A stretch of 64,000 nucleotides of DNA from Lonicera japonica (lineage: Eukaryota > Streptophyta > Magnoliopsida > Dipsacales > Caprifoliaceae). Made by a program: the position numbers and the translations under genes. The stretch covers positions 26,309,369 to 26,373,368 of the forward strand of contig CM038468.1 in the NCBI GenBank assembly GCA_021464415.1, written 5' to 3'. Positions 25,501 through 38,499 of the stretch are shown here, in pieces (the first letter of the stretch is position 1; every line of letters begins with the position of its first letter). Below the pieces are notes generated by a model. The model saw only the letters and a program-made list of their open reading frames with translations. It was not told where the DNA came from and ran no database searches.

Positions 25501-26105
25501 TGTGTGCGTGTGTGTGTGCGTGTGAGAGAGAGAGAGAGAGAATACGCTTGATTTTAATAGAGTGAACAATAGAGAGTGTTTACGACAAAAAAAATATAAA
25601 ATAACCATGGAGCTCCTTAGTGGAGAGAAGAGAGACTTTTTGAGAGAGGTTGAGAGAGAGAATGTTAGAATATGAGCACTTCAATCATTTTCGATTGAAG
25701 TTTGGATCGATTGGAAATGATCTTATTTAAAGGTAACATCTAGGCTTTAGTTCAAATGGTGTCCGTGTTCGAACCCATTCTTGCCTCTTTCCTCAAACCA
25801 TCCGGATCTAAACTACTTACACCAGAAAAGAAAAAAGAAAAAAAAGGGAAATGAAACACTCGATTCCACTGCCACTAAATTTAATATAACACTTCAATTC
25901 CACTATGACTAACTTTTGTACAAAGAAGCACCTAAAACAGGGGGTTTATCTTCTTCAAATACACTCATTGTGAGCAATTCAGTCTTAGTACAAAGACCCC
26001 TCAATGTCATACATTTCTCACTATACAAACAGTGGCACCAAGTATAACGTCAAGCAGTGATTCACATTTAAAGAAGAAACTTTACACTCTGGGGATGTTT
26101 TACCA
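22557..26105. other. AT-rich gene-poor stretch
   Basis: No coding region was recognised in about 3.5 kb. It holds a CGGTT-rich, hAT-like segment around 22630-23150 (one end reads TAGGTGTTGTGGCAAACCCG in reverse complement), TA runs near 23673-23692 and 24207-24236, a CCCCCT run near 24395-24412, and a TG/AG compound microsatellite at about 25499-25541. Confidence 0.6.
25499..25541. repeat. compound (TG)n(AG)n microsatellite
   Basis: A TG-rich run interrupted by single C bases passes straight into an AG run. Low-complexity sequence of this kind is usually length-variable. Confidence 0.85.
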
Positions 26106-28772
26106 TCAAATTTTCTCATCAAAAGTTGCTCTTTTCCAAATTCGACGAGGTCCTTCCAGCGAAGCAAGTACATCCTGAAGCTCCTTTGCATGTCTAGTCA
26201 TTTTACCCATCGAGTAGGCTTTAATCATCGTTCTGTAAGTAACTTTATCGGGATTAAACCCATTCCTCTCCATCATTTCAACCGCCCCTTTCATCTCCAC
26301 AAAGCAACCCATCATCCCATAAGCATCCACCAGGCAGTTGAAAAACACGCTATCAAGTGTGACATCTGAATTCTCGATTATTCGCAAAACACCTCCTATC
26401 TTGTCAGCTTTCCCAGCTTGACCATAAGCCCTCACAAGCGAACAAAAAGTGATACAATTTGGTTTTACCCTCTCCGTCTGCATGAGCCTAAACAAAAACT
26501 CCATCTGTTTAAGATCACCGGCCCTTCCAAATGCGTCAATGACTACATTGTAAGTGACAAGTGTCCACGAGAAGTGGTATTTCTGCATGTATTCCATAAC
26601 GGCGCTCATTTTCTCGTAATTCCCGGTTTTACCATAGGAATCTAATAGTATGTTAAAGGTCTTGATGTTAGGTTGAATACCGGCACTTTGGAATTTCTCG
26701 TAGCATTGTTCCATTGTTTCTATTTGCCCACTGCCGCCAAATGCTCTGAGGGTGGAGTTCATGGTCCAAACATCAGGCTGACATTCTTTCTGGCGGAGCA
26801 TTTCGACAAGTGTTGATTCCATCTCTGCAAACCTATTCGGGGATAAAAAAGCATCGATCCAATTAGATATAAAGAAATAATGCTCTATTTGGTTGGCCAA
26901 AAAAGGGACAAAAACTAAACTCTTCCCACGTTTACATCAGTGGAGAGAAAAAAGAATAGAAAAGAAACCTTGTGTGGGATATGAGAAGATAATGAAAATT
27001 CAAGAACACACCTAGTTACATCTCAATTGTCACTTTAATACATATATGTTCCAAATTTACTATATGCTGCATTACACAATATCCAGACTTCTAACTGCTT
27101 AGGGCAGGTTCAAACCATGTAAGAGGAAGTTTCGATTCCCTCAATGGACAGATGACAAGAGAGAGGTTACCCCCCATTGGCATAGCCTACAATTACCATT
27201 TCCTAATAAAATTTCACTCTAGTCTTCAAGTCCTTGACTAGAGTTTTGAAAAACAAAAATATTTTATCCCAATTTCTAATCCAGGATACCTCCAAATACA
27301 AGAGTGAAACAAGCGTTGTCTTATTACATCCACTTCTTCTCTTATTCTATTCGTACTTTATATCCCTGCAGGCTAGAGCCATATGCAATCTTACAGTATA
27401 CTACACATACTAGGTAAAATAAATTTTCATTTTATTGTTATCATTTATATTACATTCCCTACAAGCATACAGGCATTGAAAATCTGAATCAAATCGTCGC
27501 AAGAAATACCTTTTTGCCTTCCCATAGGCATCAATGAGGGTATTGTACGTGACTGTGTTGGGTTTGATTCCCTGAGATGCCATGTCAGCAAGGAGAGGTT
27601 CCACTTTGTCAAATGCGTAAAAGTGCATACACGATTTTAATAGAATCGAGTATGTGAAGACATCAGGCTGACTGTTAGGAGTGTTCTTCATCTTTTCTAG
27701 GAGGAGAAATGCTTTGTCCAAAAGGCCACTTCGACTGTATGCAGATAAAAGAGCGGTGCAGGATTCATGGTTCACAACACAGCCTTCATCAATCATGTCT
27801 TGAAATAAAGAATCGGCTTTCTCAGGTTGCTTACATTTTCCAAGCATGACAATTAGCTTGATGTATATACTAGGGTTGGGCCTGTACCAAAGCTGCTCTC
27901 GAAGCAGTTCAAAAACCTGAGAGCACAAATATTATTATAAGGGTTAATTAAACATCAACTAATCATAATGTTGTTGCTTTCAAAAATTGTGTAATAATCA
28001 ATATAAAATACCATAAAGTTAGCTATAAAAAAGAAGCATGAAAATAATTGCCTGTTAGACGCAAACTGTACATTTAGACATTTTTTTTAATATATATCTA
28101 ATATTTCCACTGATTTTAGGCTTTTAGAAGAGACGCGACCTGTATAATTTCAATAGATCCCAACAGGTGTGAACACTGAAACCTTTTCACTATAATTAAA
28201 TTTTTGAATTGCTTTGAAAAGCAAGCACAGTCCACTGATAATTCATACCAAATTGATTTATGCTTGGCCAAAATTTGCTTGTTACAAGCTAAAATGAAAT
28301 ATAATTTTTACAATTTAGACGGAAGAACATCAATTGTTTTGCTATCATTTTACTTTGGTTATCAAATGGAGCATTAAACAAATAAAAAGTTCAAAAATTT
28401 AACCTTGAGAGCAGATTCCCAACGCAAAGCAGTAATTCGTTCGTGAAGGGCTTCGAGGACAGTTCGGGGCAAGAGCTTCTTAGAGTTATTTTTGCCTCTC
28501 TTCGTCTCGATGACGGCCTTGGTTGCCTCCCTTCGCAAAATAATTGAGATAGCTTTGTGCGAGGCTATCTTGTTGTTCACCTGCTCTTTCCTCTCTATTT
28601 CTTCTCTCTTCTTCACCTTGTCCTTATCCTTGTCGACTAGTATTCTTCTTTTTCTTTCTCCCCTCTCGGTTACAGTATTTGCCGGCTGATCAAAGGAAGA
28701 AGATGTTTTGGAGTCCATTCGCCGATTCAACGCCGGCGGAAATGGATTTGAAGGACCAAATAAGGAGGCCAT
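26106..28772 (-). CDS. pentatricopeptide repeat protein, three exons
   Basis: Exons 28772-28404, 27916-27510 and 26832-26106 join in phase (369 + 407 + 727 nt) to give 500 residues plus stop. The junctions restore ALK|VFELL and AKR|FAEME. The N-terminal 60 residues are Ser/Lys/Arg-rich and may be an organelle transit peptide. From about residue 125 to 475 the protein is a row of P-type PPR units, for example GIKPNTVTYNTLIDAYGKAK, NIKTFNILLDSYGKTGNYEK and TLVTYNVVIDAFGRAGDLKQ. PPR proteins of this type bind organellar RNA and act in its processing or translation. The order and wording look closest, from memory, to Arabidopsis At3g53170; this is not checked. No DYW or E domain follows, so an editing role is unlikely. 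Confidence 0.93.
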
Positions 28773-29759
28773 GTGTTGTTATCTTCTGTGGATAATGATG
28801 GGGCGCCAAAGATATCTCAAAGAAGACTACACTAGAGAGACTGAGATTACTTCACTTCCGATGTTTGGTTGGTTCAAGTTTGAAGAGCCTATACATCGAA
28901 TTATATTATCGTTATTATTGTTACAAATACTATATTTATGCATGAATATGCTAGAAAAAGAAAAAGAAATCATAGTAACAATACATGATTAAGTGAAAAT
29001 AGAAATACAAAAGATTGGTTATACCAAAAACCTTCACATGTGTGACCGAAAATTCCTTCAAACATTATTATTCATTTACTAACCAATAGTACGTTCCAAA
29101 ACAAAAGAAAACAATGTAGAATGAATATATGAAGAATATAACATTGCTTATAGTCTCATGGACATTGACGACAAAAAGTTGGAATAAAATTCTAGAAACA
29201 CCTCAATCAGAGGGGCAAGGTCAAAAAGTTTTAAGCATTTAGAACTTAGGGGCAAGGTCAGTGATGATTCTCAAGCTGGTACGTGGTCTATTGAAGTTGT
29301 CTGCACTAAAATATTAAACTAATTGCAATGAAGCCTGCTTAGTCAAAAGAAGATGGATAAAAATTGACTAAAATGGTAAAGATGGGGTTTTAAAGTTTAA
29401 AAATTGACTACAATGAAGCAATATAGAGTAAAGATACTGTTGTATTGATCTTGAATTTCTCATGTTTTCAAATTGTATTTATAAGTTTGAAAGGAATTTA
29501 ATTAATAATTGTCTAAGGCAGCATCTCTATATATATAACTGTAATAAAATTGTCACAAGGGAAGGTGATTGAAATAAATAATGAAATATATGCAACAGCT
29601 TATTTGAAAAAAAAAATGAGTGACAAATATCAATTTCTCTATGGATTGAAAGAATAAGATTGTCCTTTTGGCATTTCATCAGATAGTTCATGTGCACCCC
29701 CATAGCATAGTTGTGAGAGCATCAATCAGCTGAGAGTGCTCAATCTGAACCAACCATTT
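28773..29759. other. PPR gene upstream region and AT-rich spacer
   Basis: The first 100-200 bp should contain the minus-strand promoter of the PPR gene. The rest shows no gene. Confidence 0.4.
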
Positions 29760-29966
29760 CAAAATTACTTTTTTTTTTTTGGTTAGAGGGTTACCCCACG
29801 GGGTGTCCGGGCCAGCTTTCGCGCACCTCGACTAATTTCCAGTCGCGGTGCATGGCTATTGCTAGCCAAGCATTATTTTGACAATGCTAGGAATCAACTT
29901 TGGGAGAACCAATTCGACCCCTAGGTTGTCTAGCGGCGTCCTTATACCAATGGGCCAAAATTACTT
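29760..29966 (-). mobile_element. SINE with 11-bp target-site duplication
   Basis: CAAAATTACTT occurs at 29760-29770 and again at 29956-29966. Between them, read on the minus strand, the sequence starts GGCCCATTGGTATAAGGACG, has a B-box-like GGGGTCGAATTGG, and ends with a poly(A) tail (T run at 29771-29780 on the plus strand). These are the marks of a tRNA-derived SINE moved by LINE machinery. The GC-rich body (GGTGCGCGAAAGCTGGCCCG) contrasts with the AT-rich surroundings. Confidence 0.85.
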
Positions 29967-30970
29967 AATTTAGAAAAACTAATCCTTACTATACTGAAAT
30001 GGAAGTAAGTATATCGAGCAATATATGAAAATTTCTTCTATACGTTGAAGGAATTAGTTTACACCAAATTAGACAATGGTGATTAAAATTTAAATCCTAA
30101 AGAAGCAATAATTGAAAGGAACAAAAATACTAATAAGCTTAAAATCAATCCCTAATTAATTGTGAAAATTGAAAGTCTAGAAACCCAAAATTTAAATTGA
30201 AAACCCTATTTTAGAGTAGAGAAAATTGATCGAATAGAGAAGACAGAAAGATTGTTGAGCCAGAGGCACCGGATACACAGAAAAGATAAGCTAAGGAAGA
30301 ATCCAAACACCTCCCTCTATTCATATCAATCTAATTTAAAAGCCCTAAATTAGAAAGAAAAGATGGATGGAGGAGAGTGTACACAGAGAGAGGGTCCGAC
30401 GTACCAGAGAGAAGCAAGGTGAATGAGGTTGAACGTGGTGCTAAGGCGGTGGGTGGTGGTCGGTCGATCAGTCGACGGAAGAGTACAGTGTGCGCGCACG
30501 ACGGTGAAAATCAGATTCCGGTGGAGAGGAGATAATAAAAGTAGCAAGAAACGCCATTTTTGCGTTTGAGAGAAACGATAGCCACGACAATTATTAGAGA
30601 TAAGAGAGGGAGAGAATGGGAGGGGAGCAGGGTAACAACTAATAAGTTTTCAAAATGATTTTTCCTTTTTCAATTTCTTCTGTTCTATTTTGGTTGCGTA
30701 CCAACAAATATTTTATTTTATTTTATATTTTTTTGTCAGATGACAAGTGACTATATATCATTCGTTTGATAATAAGTGAGTAAATGTATTTTACTCGTTC
30801 AATAACAAGCGAATAATGTATTGAAAGTGAGTAAAAATTTTAATACCTTACTCGCTTGTTATCGGACGAGTAATATTCACTTCACTCGCTTGTTATCGAA
30901 ATAAAAAATGAAGTATTATTAAATATTTTGTAAAGTACAAATATCACCCACCTTTATTTTTGTTTAGTGA
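29967..30970. other. non-coding spacer
   Basis: No gene was recognised. The part from 30760 to 30900 has repeated ACTCGCTTGTTATCG-like words in both orientations and may belong to an old inverted-repeat element beside the MITE that follows. Confidence 0.45.
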
Positions 30971-30971
30971 T

Positions 30972-31382
30972 AAGAGCACCGGTATATTAAAATATGGGTG
31001 GAGATGTTGACACTCAAAAACACTCGGTAACACTCTCACTTTCATTTTGTCCTTTCCAATGGGGTAATGTAGTTATTACTCGTTTCTTGAAGGCCGAGTA
31101 CAAGCCAATATACTCTGTCATTGACAACACTTTCACTTTCATTTTATCCTTTGCAATTGAGTAAGATATCTATTACTTGTTTCTTGAAGGCCGACTATAA
31201 GCCTATATACTTTGCTATTGATAACCAAGTAAGACATTATTAAGTTTATATTCGGTCTTTTACAACCGAGTAACGTATACCTTACTCAGTTGTGGATGAC
31301 TGAATGAAAGTGTGAGTATTACCAAGTATTTTTGGGTGCTAATATCACCACGCATCCTTAAAATATATTAGCGTAGGAGCAC
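30972..31382. mobile_element. MITE with long TIRs and an internal tandem duplication
   Basis: The left arm (GAGCACCGGTATATTAAAAT ... CACTCTCACTTTCATT) is the inverted counterpart of the right arm (GTGCTCCTACGCTAATATAT ... ACTCACACTTTCATT in reverse complement). Inside, a block of about 90 bp starting CACTTTCATTTT is repeated once (about 31043 and 31132), including TTGAAGGCCGA in both copies. No gene is present. Confidence 0.7.
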
Positions 31383-33415
31383 ATTAAATGTAAATGCAAT
31401 AAGATAATCGGTGACTCTTTAGGTTATGATTAAATAAAAATATTTTGTCTAGTGGTAATTAAAGATATTTTTCATTTTAAGGTTATGAGTTCAAAATTTT
31501 CTTATAACATTATCATGTAGTAATTTAATACATGATAGAGGTAATTTTACAAAAAAACTCTTTACTCACATTTAATATATGATATAAATATGAGTTTCAA
31601 TTTACCCTAAACTCTTTACTCACACTCAAAATATAGTATAAATATGAGTTTCAATTCACATTTTTTTTATAATAAATTTTCGATTGCGTGTTAACATGTC
31701 AAGCTTTTTTTGAGTTTTATGATCGGTATATATTAAAAACAATTTTAATTAAATTTTGGGGGACAATACTTCATTTGATAAGAGATTAGTCACACATGTT
31801 ATTAATATTGTATCACAGAAGATACATATATGTGCAATATGATATTTAATAATTTATCACTTTATATATATATATTTAAAAGAAAATAAATATATGAAAT
31901 GGTATTTGACCAAACAGTGATTACATTTTTACTTAGGTTTAAGTCATAGGTTGATTTTATATTTAATTATGATTATTTTAAAGTAATTTTTAAAGTGTGA
32001 AAGATAATTTTAATTTGTAATTTTATACATTTACAAAAGCCCTTATCACACTATATAGAGAATAGATGATGTGCTTTGAATTTAAGTCACATAAAATACA
32101 ACTCTTTAGGGAAAAAATATTATGGGTTTATCAAATTCAGTGTATTTTGGTAACTTATATTTTAAATATAACACAAACCCGATTAGAAACAACTAGCATA
32201 CATATTTTGGCGTGTTGGAACAGAAGAACATTCTTTGTAACTATAATTTTAAAATAAAAATATATATACATACCACAAGTTTGAGTAGACATAACTCGTT
32301 TACATATTTTGGCAATGTTTGATTCTTTGAAAACTCACTGCCCTGAAAATTATCAAATGAAATTGTGTTTTTCCTACAAATGAAATGTATGCTGCGCCTA
32401 TTTGGTATTAAAAAATAGATGAAAATCAATTACAATATTTTTTGCTATAAAAAAATAAATCATAATATTCTTATCTATAATGCCAATAAATAGATTGCCT
32501 CAATTTTTTCTTTTGAACAAAAATAATCTCTTAACGTTTTACAGGTAATCAAAGATAACCTTTGTTATACTCTTTAATAAATTAAATTCAACTTCAAACC
32601 AATATACCATTCTTCCTTTTAAAAAGATGATCAACAGTGTTTTCACACTTTGCTTTAATGGGACTCAAACCCATTTCCTTAAAGATAGGTGAGAACTTAT
32701 TTACCACTAGACTATCCCTCGTATACAAAGAACTTCAATGTTTTTAAAAAAGAAAAGAACATAACAGAATTCACACAATCACACAAATGAAAACAATGCA
32801 TTGTTGGTCTATCCCACAAACCAAAAAACAGTGCACTGTTGGTCTATCCCACAAACAACCATGTTGATTGTTGTCATGAATACATGATAGCTGACACAAA
32901 CAAAGTGCACAATAAACTTTAAATAGATCCCACACAAACTTCAAAGATCATACACAAGCAAAACAAACTTCAAATGATAAACAAATCACATAATAAACTA
33001 ATAAAATGATAAACCAATAATTTTGAGGAGCTTCAATTCAAAGGGAAAGGGCAATAGCAGCACTAGGCATTGGCCTTTTTATGAGCAAAAACTAAGAAAA
33101 ACAAAGGAAAAATTAGTTTATATTAAACTAGCAACAAAATTCAAAAGTAAGAAGAATAAATATATCAAAAGTAAGAAAAACATGTGAGGAAGACAAAAAT
33201 AAAGAAGAAACAAATATGATATTATATTGTTATATTCTCACATTTAACATTATGGCCGGGGTGGAGGTATAGTTTGTGTTGCACTTGATTGACTTAGCAT
33301 TGGACTTACATATGAAAACAAAGTAAATGTAGACAAATAGCAATTAGTGCATTATAATTTACAACCAAAAAGTAAAAACAACAAAAGCAAATGTATTAAA
33401 AGAAAGTAGAAAACC
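31383..33415. other. AT-rich intergenic DNA
   Basis: About 2 kb with no recognisable gene on either strand. The stretch next to 33415 may be 3' non-coding sequence of the hAT remnant. Confidence 0.5.
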
Positions 33416-34780
33416 ACTTACATGCTTCCAATTCTTCTAATTCCTTATATAATTGGAGGTCGTTGTCTGTTGGCTCTTTGTAGAAATTGAATTCTTCCAC
33501 GCTAAACCAATCACTCGTACACACTAATGCCTCAACCATTTTTGGTGTCAAAGAAGCCTTAATAGGATCTACAATCCTACCTCCAAGGCTAAGGGCATTT
33601 TCACTAGTTACTATTGAACTTGGAATTGTAAAAATATCGTAGGCAATTGTAGAAAGGATATGATACTTTGAATGGTTAACTTTCCACCAACCTGCCAACG
33701 GGTTGTGTTGAGTCCTGTTCATGTCGGGTCTTAACGAGTAAAGGTAAAAATCAGCCAAACATGAACACAATTCGTTAAGGCTAACAGGTGTATTTTTCGT
33801 ATTCGCAAACGATTTGTTATATTAACGGGTAACACGAACATGATTCGTTTCAACCGATAATTTCTTAACAATTGATTTTTGTTAGTTCAAAATTCTTCCT
33901 GGACTTTTAATCCAACAACTAAGTTCAAAGATTGCAACAATAAAAGTATAAATCAAATAAAGATGAAGATTTTAAATGTGACGATGAATTCCAAGATCTC
34001 GCTTTTAAAAATCTAGATCTCTCAACTATGCTTTCTTTTGCATCATGATTGTTGTCCTCGATTTGAACTGCCATTCATCAACCATTGTTATGAGCTCGTG
34101 ATGGTGTTAAGGGAAGATGGAGACATGATGCCAAGAAAGTTGAAGACATAAGATAACGAAAGATTATGAGAGAGACATTGTTGGAAAGCTTTGAGGGTGA
34201 GAGAATCAAAGTAATAGTGAGAGTTGGAGTTGGGGGCGGTAGAAAAAATGTATGTTAGCCTAGGTTTTACATTTAGGGGTTTTTTAGAGTTGAAAAGTTA
34301 AAATCCCCATAGTACCTTTAATAATATAATCTATTTACAATGGCTTAACGGGTTTAACGGGTATTAGCGGGTTTGGCCAGTAGACCTACACATGATTCAT
34401 TAACAATTTGTGTCAAACTGGTTGACCTGTTAATGACCCGAATTCGTTAAGGGTTTACTCATTAACTTATAATATTGTGTAAATTCATGTTGGGTTATCG
34501 TGTCGAGTGTCATTTTGCCAAGTTCACTTTCCACCATAACAAAAAATCAAAATCAGATGTGTTGATTCTTCAAAAGGATTGGCAAGGTATATGTCGACTT
34601 CATTAGAAATCTCTAATACTTGTTACGCCCTCCTATCTTTTGTAAGTTACTTTATAATTAAATCTAGTGCTGAATTTTCACTCATTCTTGTTTAAGTAAT
34701 TTCAACATTATTATCATATCCTTCACCAACAACACGAGCACTAGTAGAATTGGAATACTCCTTATACAAGTTATACATAC
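33416..34780 (-). pseudogene. hAT transposase C-terminal remnant, split by an insertion
   Basis: At 33416-33690 the minus strand reads the hAT dimerisation domain: KVNHSKYHILSTIAYDIF, TSENALSLGGRIVDP, SLTPKMVEALVCTSDWF. The upstream part of the same protein reappears at 34527-34760 (NEVDIYLANPFEE, then a frameshifted block ending in WWKVN). Between them is about 840 bp of foreign sequence. The word GGTGGAAAGT(G/T)AAC stands on both sides of the insert, as an imperfect target duplication. Stops and frameshifts make the transposase inactive. The type resembles RICESLEEPER/zf-BED plant hAT proteins. Confidence 0.8.
33692..34526. mobile_element. non-autonomous insertion within the hAT remnant
   Basis: This segment interrupts the hAT frame. 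Its right end reads, in reverse complement, TTGGCAAAATGACACTCGAC, and its left part has AACGGGTTGTGTTGAG and other words of the AACCCG/CGGGTT type. The right subterminal part (AATGACCCGAATTCGTTAAG) is shared with the fragment at 3.25-3.34 kb. No coding sequence. The superfamily is uncertain, since a 14-bp duplication is longer than the 8 bp expected of hAT. Confidence 0.55.
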
Positions 34781-36559
34781 TGATATGCCAAGAAATTGGT
34801 ATGTTTCATTATGTTAATTTATAATTTAACGAGCATAAATTATTACTAATATTTATATTTTTAATGTTTTTCAGGTGTTAGATTCGAATTTGAAGAAGAT
34901 TGAAAAATAAAGAAATTAAAGCAAGTGAAGACACATAAAAGTGTTCAATACTTCTGGATGCATAACTTTTTACTCGGAATTTCAAATGATGTGATTCTTG
35001 AGCCTAAATAGAATAAAATTTTAAGATCTACAACTTTCCAGTTCAGAACTTTTTCAAATTCATCCATCTAGAGGTCCGAAATTGCGATGCAAAATTATGC
35101 AGTTTATTATGGCAAAAATTCAATGAATTTAATTATGGGCCCAAGCAAGAAAAACCCAGCACCAAGTTTAATTAATGAACAGTTCACTGACCTTTAAAGA
35201 TGTAAAGCCCAATAACCTATTATCCAAATCTAAGCCCAAATCCATTTATATTATCTAAAGCCTAGAAGCCAACTAACAATTATAACTAGCAGCCAAGGCA
35301 ATCATGGAGAGCCAGCAGCCGTGCACAGGAACAGCAGCCGTGCACCCTTCTTCTTTCTCTTCAATTTTCTTTTGTTTTCTTCTTTTACTTTCAAGATTTG
35401 GAGATTGAAGACTTAATTTTATTTTTTTATTTATGTCAAGTAAGTTTTCTTTCAATTTTATTTGTTATTTAATTTTTATTATGCTAGCGTAAATTTGTGA
35501 TAGGGTTAAAGATGAGTATATTTAATTGATTCCCTTGCACATATTCATGCCAATTGACGTTACCAATTTAATACTTTAATGTTAAATACAATTTTTCATA
35601 TTGGATGCCTATTTTAATTGATAAAAAATAAAGTTGAATTTTCATTATTTTTTGTTGGATTTACCGTATGATTTGTTAAGAGCGGAAATAAGGTGTGTTT
35701 TGACAGATATAGTGAGCGTTTTGATTTTATACATTAGTTTGGTTATAGAAGAATTACAATTAGATTTTATAAATTAATTGAACTTGAATAATTTTATTTT
35801 CCGCATTTAATAGAGTCGAGAGACCAAATTAGTGCGAGATAAGAGTAGAGTTTATGCGCGTGAATACTTAGAAAGATGATATTAAATATATGACTCTGAA
35901 ACCCTAGTGAATTAATTCATTAATTTTATTATCTTGCTTCGTATTATTTAATTTAGTTCCATTGTTTTAATTTACTTGCTTTGCTTTATTTTATTTAATT
36001 GGATTTATTTTATTTGTTTGATTATAACCAATTATTCTTGGCTAGATTAGGAACTAGTGAAAAATTAACAAGACAAAATTTAAACATATTGTGTGAGTCT
36101 TTGTGGGATCGACCTTGCTTATGCGCTATATTATAAATTGATTCGTGCGCTTGCGAGTATATTAAAATTTATCACAACACATACACGTCTTCACTCGATC
36201 ACAGACGTTCAATTTTTTCAACACTTGCATTCAATAATTTATGACAAATATTTATTATTTGGAATTTATATCTAAGATCTAGTACTATACATTGGCAACA
36301 TAGAGAAGATTGTTAACTCTTTCAAAGCTCCCCCAATATTTGTCAAACTTATTTTTCATTGAACAAGCCACTATTTGAATGCATATATATATACATATAT
36401 ATATAAACAAATTGTACATATACATATATATATGTATGTATGTATGTATACCAATGAATGCATATACACATGCACATATATAAACAAATTGTATATATAA
36501 ATGTATATTCGAAATTTTTAAACCTTTACTTATCAATGTGTGTAGATTTGCTAGGGTGT
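34781..36559. other. LTR-like non-coding DNA
   Basis: No gene. The part near 36090-36160 (TTTGTGGGATCGACCTTGCT and GATTCGTGCGCTTGCGAG) resembles sequence often found near the end of plant LTRs. A possible start TGTTAGATTCG lies at 34877. No target duplication or second LTR was found. TA-rich runs fill 36379-36490. Confidence 0.4.
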
Positions 36560-38095
36560 TTTTGGGTTCGGTCAGGGTTGGGTCCTGGTACAACAATATT
36601 CATTAAGTGTGTTGATGGTACAGTAAAGAAAGATAAGCCAAGATTTAAGAGAACATATGTTTGTTTAGTAGCCTGTAAGGAGGGATTCAAAGCAGGATGT
36701 ATGAAGTTGGTTGAGGTTAATGGTTGCCATTTAAAAGGGCCACATGGGGGTATGTTATTGGCAGCTGTAGGTGTAGATGCTAATAACTGTATGTTCCCCA
36801 TTGCTTATGCCATTGTTGAAAGTGAGAACAAGAAATCTTGGGTTTGGTTCCTAGAATCCCTTAGTCAGGACCTGCCCATTGGAAACCAACATGAGTGGAT
36901 TTTTATTTCAGACAAACAAAAGGGTTTGTTGCCAGCATTTGAGGTTTTCTTACCTTATGTTCACCATAGATTTTGTGTGATGCATTTATATGCTAATTTT
37001 AAGAGGGATGGGGTACACTGGTCAAGCATGGAAAGAATTATTGTAGAATGCAGCCAATCTTCAAATATGGCATTCTTTGAGCATTTTATGAGGAAGATAT
37101 TTAAGGCAAAAGCAAGTGCATATGAGTGGTTCAAGGATAAACTAGCTCAAAATTGGTCCAGATCTTATTTCCCCTCATTCACTAAATGTGACATGTTAGT
37201 GAATAATATTTGTGAGAACTTTAATAAGTGTATCCTCAATGCTAGAGGCAAATCAGAGTTGGGCTTGCTTGAAGAAGTTATAAACTTTAACATGGGGAGA
37301 ATGCAAGACAACAGGGTGAAAATGAAGAAATAGCATGGTCCAATATGCCCAAAGATTCAGAATAAGGTAAAGGAGTACAAGTTGGCTGCAAAATAATACA
37401 TTCCAAAATGGTAAGGGGATCAAAACTATCAGATTCAATGTATCCATGGGGACCAATATACTGTGGACTTGGGAACTGGTACTTGCAGCTGTAGGAGGTG
37501 GGATTTGAGTGGTATTCCTTGCCCTCATATGATATCTGCTGTTTATTTCAATGAGGATCAGCCTGAGGATTATGTGAACATGTGCCCCCAGTCAATTAGC
37601 TCTTGTCTTGCCTCCAGTATATAATAGTCAGCCAGGGAGAAAAAGGAATAATAGGAAGAAGGGAGTAATGGATGAAAAGGACAATAATCCTAACAAGCTT
37701 GGAAAGAAGTATAAAAAATCTTTGAAATGTGGTCTATGTGGAGTAGTTGGACATAATAAAAGGAGTTGCCAAACGAATAAAGGCAATGCAGTTGCAAGTA
37801 TTTTATTCATTTTGTTTCATTTAATTACATTATTGTTATAGCTACAAAAACTGACATAATTGCTAATAAATATAGGTGGGTGGACAGCAAAGTGGCCCAC
37901 AAAGCAGCACCATCAGTGGACATCAAAATGCCCCACAAACTAGAAGCTTTAGTGGGTAAAATGCCCCACAACCTCAATTCAATACACGTGTAAGTTTCCA
38001 TCAATTATAATTGTACCATATGGGGGTGGAATTATCATGTTTTAAACTATCTTCTATTCATTTCAGGTGAAGGGTGAAATGCCAGTTGCCTAACC
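36560..38095 (+). pseudogene. MuDR/MULE transposase, degenerate
   Basis: From about 36575 to 37333 the plus strand encodes a MULE transposase core (FKAGCMKLVEVNGCHLKGPH, then WIFISDKQKGLLPAF, then HRFCVMHLYANFKRDG). The position that is normally the first catalytic Asp (VDGCHLKG) is Asn here (VNGCHLKG), while the Asp of ISDKQKGL remains. A stop follows KMKK at 37331. Frameshifted pieces continue with a SWIM zinc finger (CSCRRWDLSGIPCPHMI, about 37490-37540) and a zinc knuckle (CGLCGVVGHNKRSC, about 37728-37770). With a lost Asp and several breaks it should not catalyse transposition. Terminal inverted repeats were not located. Confidence 0.85.
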
Positions 38096-38499
38096 TAGCT
38101 TCCATGCACCATAAACTCAAATAAGTGACTATGGTCCACCACAATCAAGTCAGTCATGGGCACCTACACAGTCAAGGCCACCAATTCTCACCAAAGGGGA
38201 CAGTAAGCAATAGTGGAAATAATAGCTTGTTGTTTTTTTTTTTTAATTTTTTTTATAAAGGCTTCAATATCAAACTGTGGAAATCTAAGATGATATATAG
38301 TTTGCTTTTGTGAAGCTTGGTATTTTGTAGATGGTATCAAACTGTCCAAGTCTAAGATATATAGTTTGTTTTTGTGAAGCATGGTATTTATGTAACTTTG
38401 GTGAACTTATTGTGAATTGTATGAATCCTTGTATTTTGATGATAGTATAAATGTTGGTATTTGGATTTGGATGTTACAATTTGCATATATGTTTTGTTA

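Noticed and set aside
34877..36184. Solo LTR (TGTTAGATTCG start, CACAACA end)
   Set aside because: LTR-like wording is present, but no target duplication, no second copy and no convincing boundaries were found.
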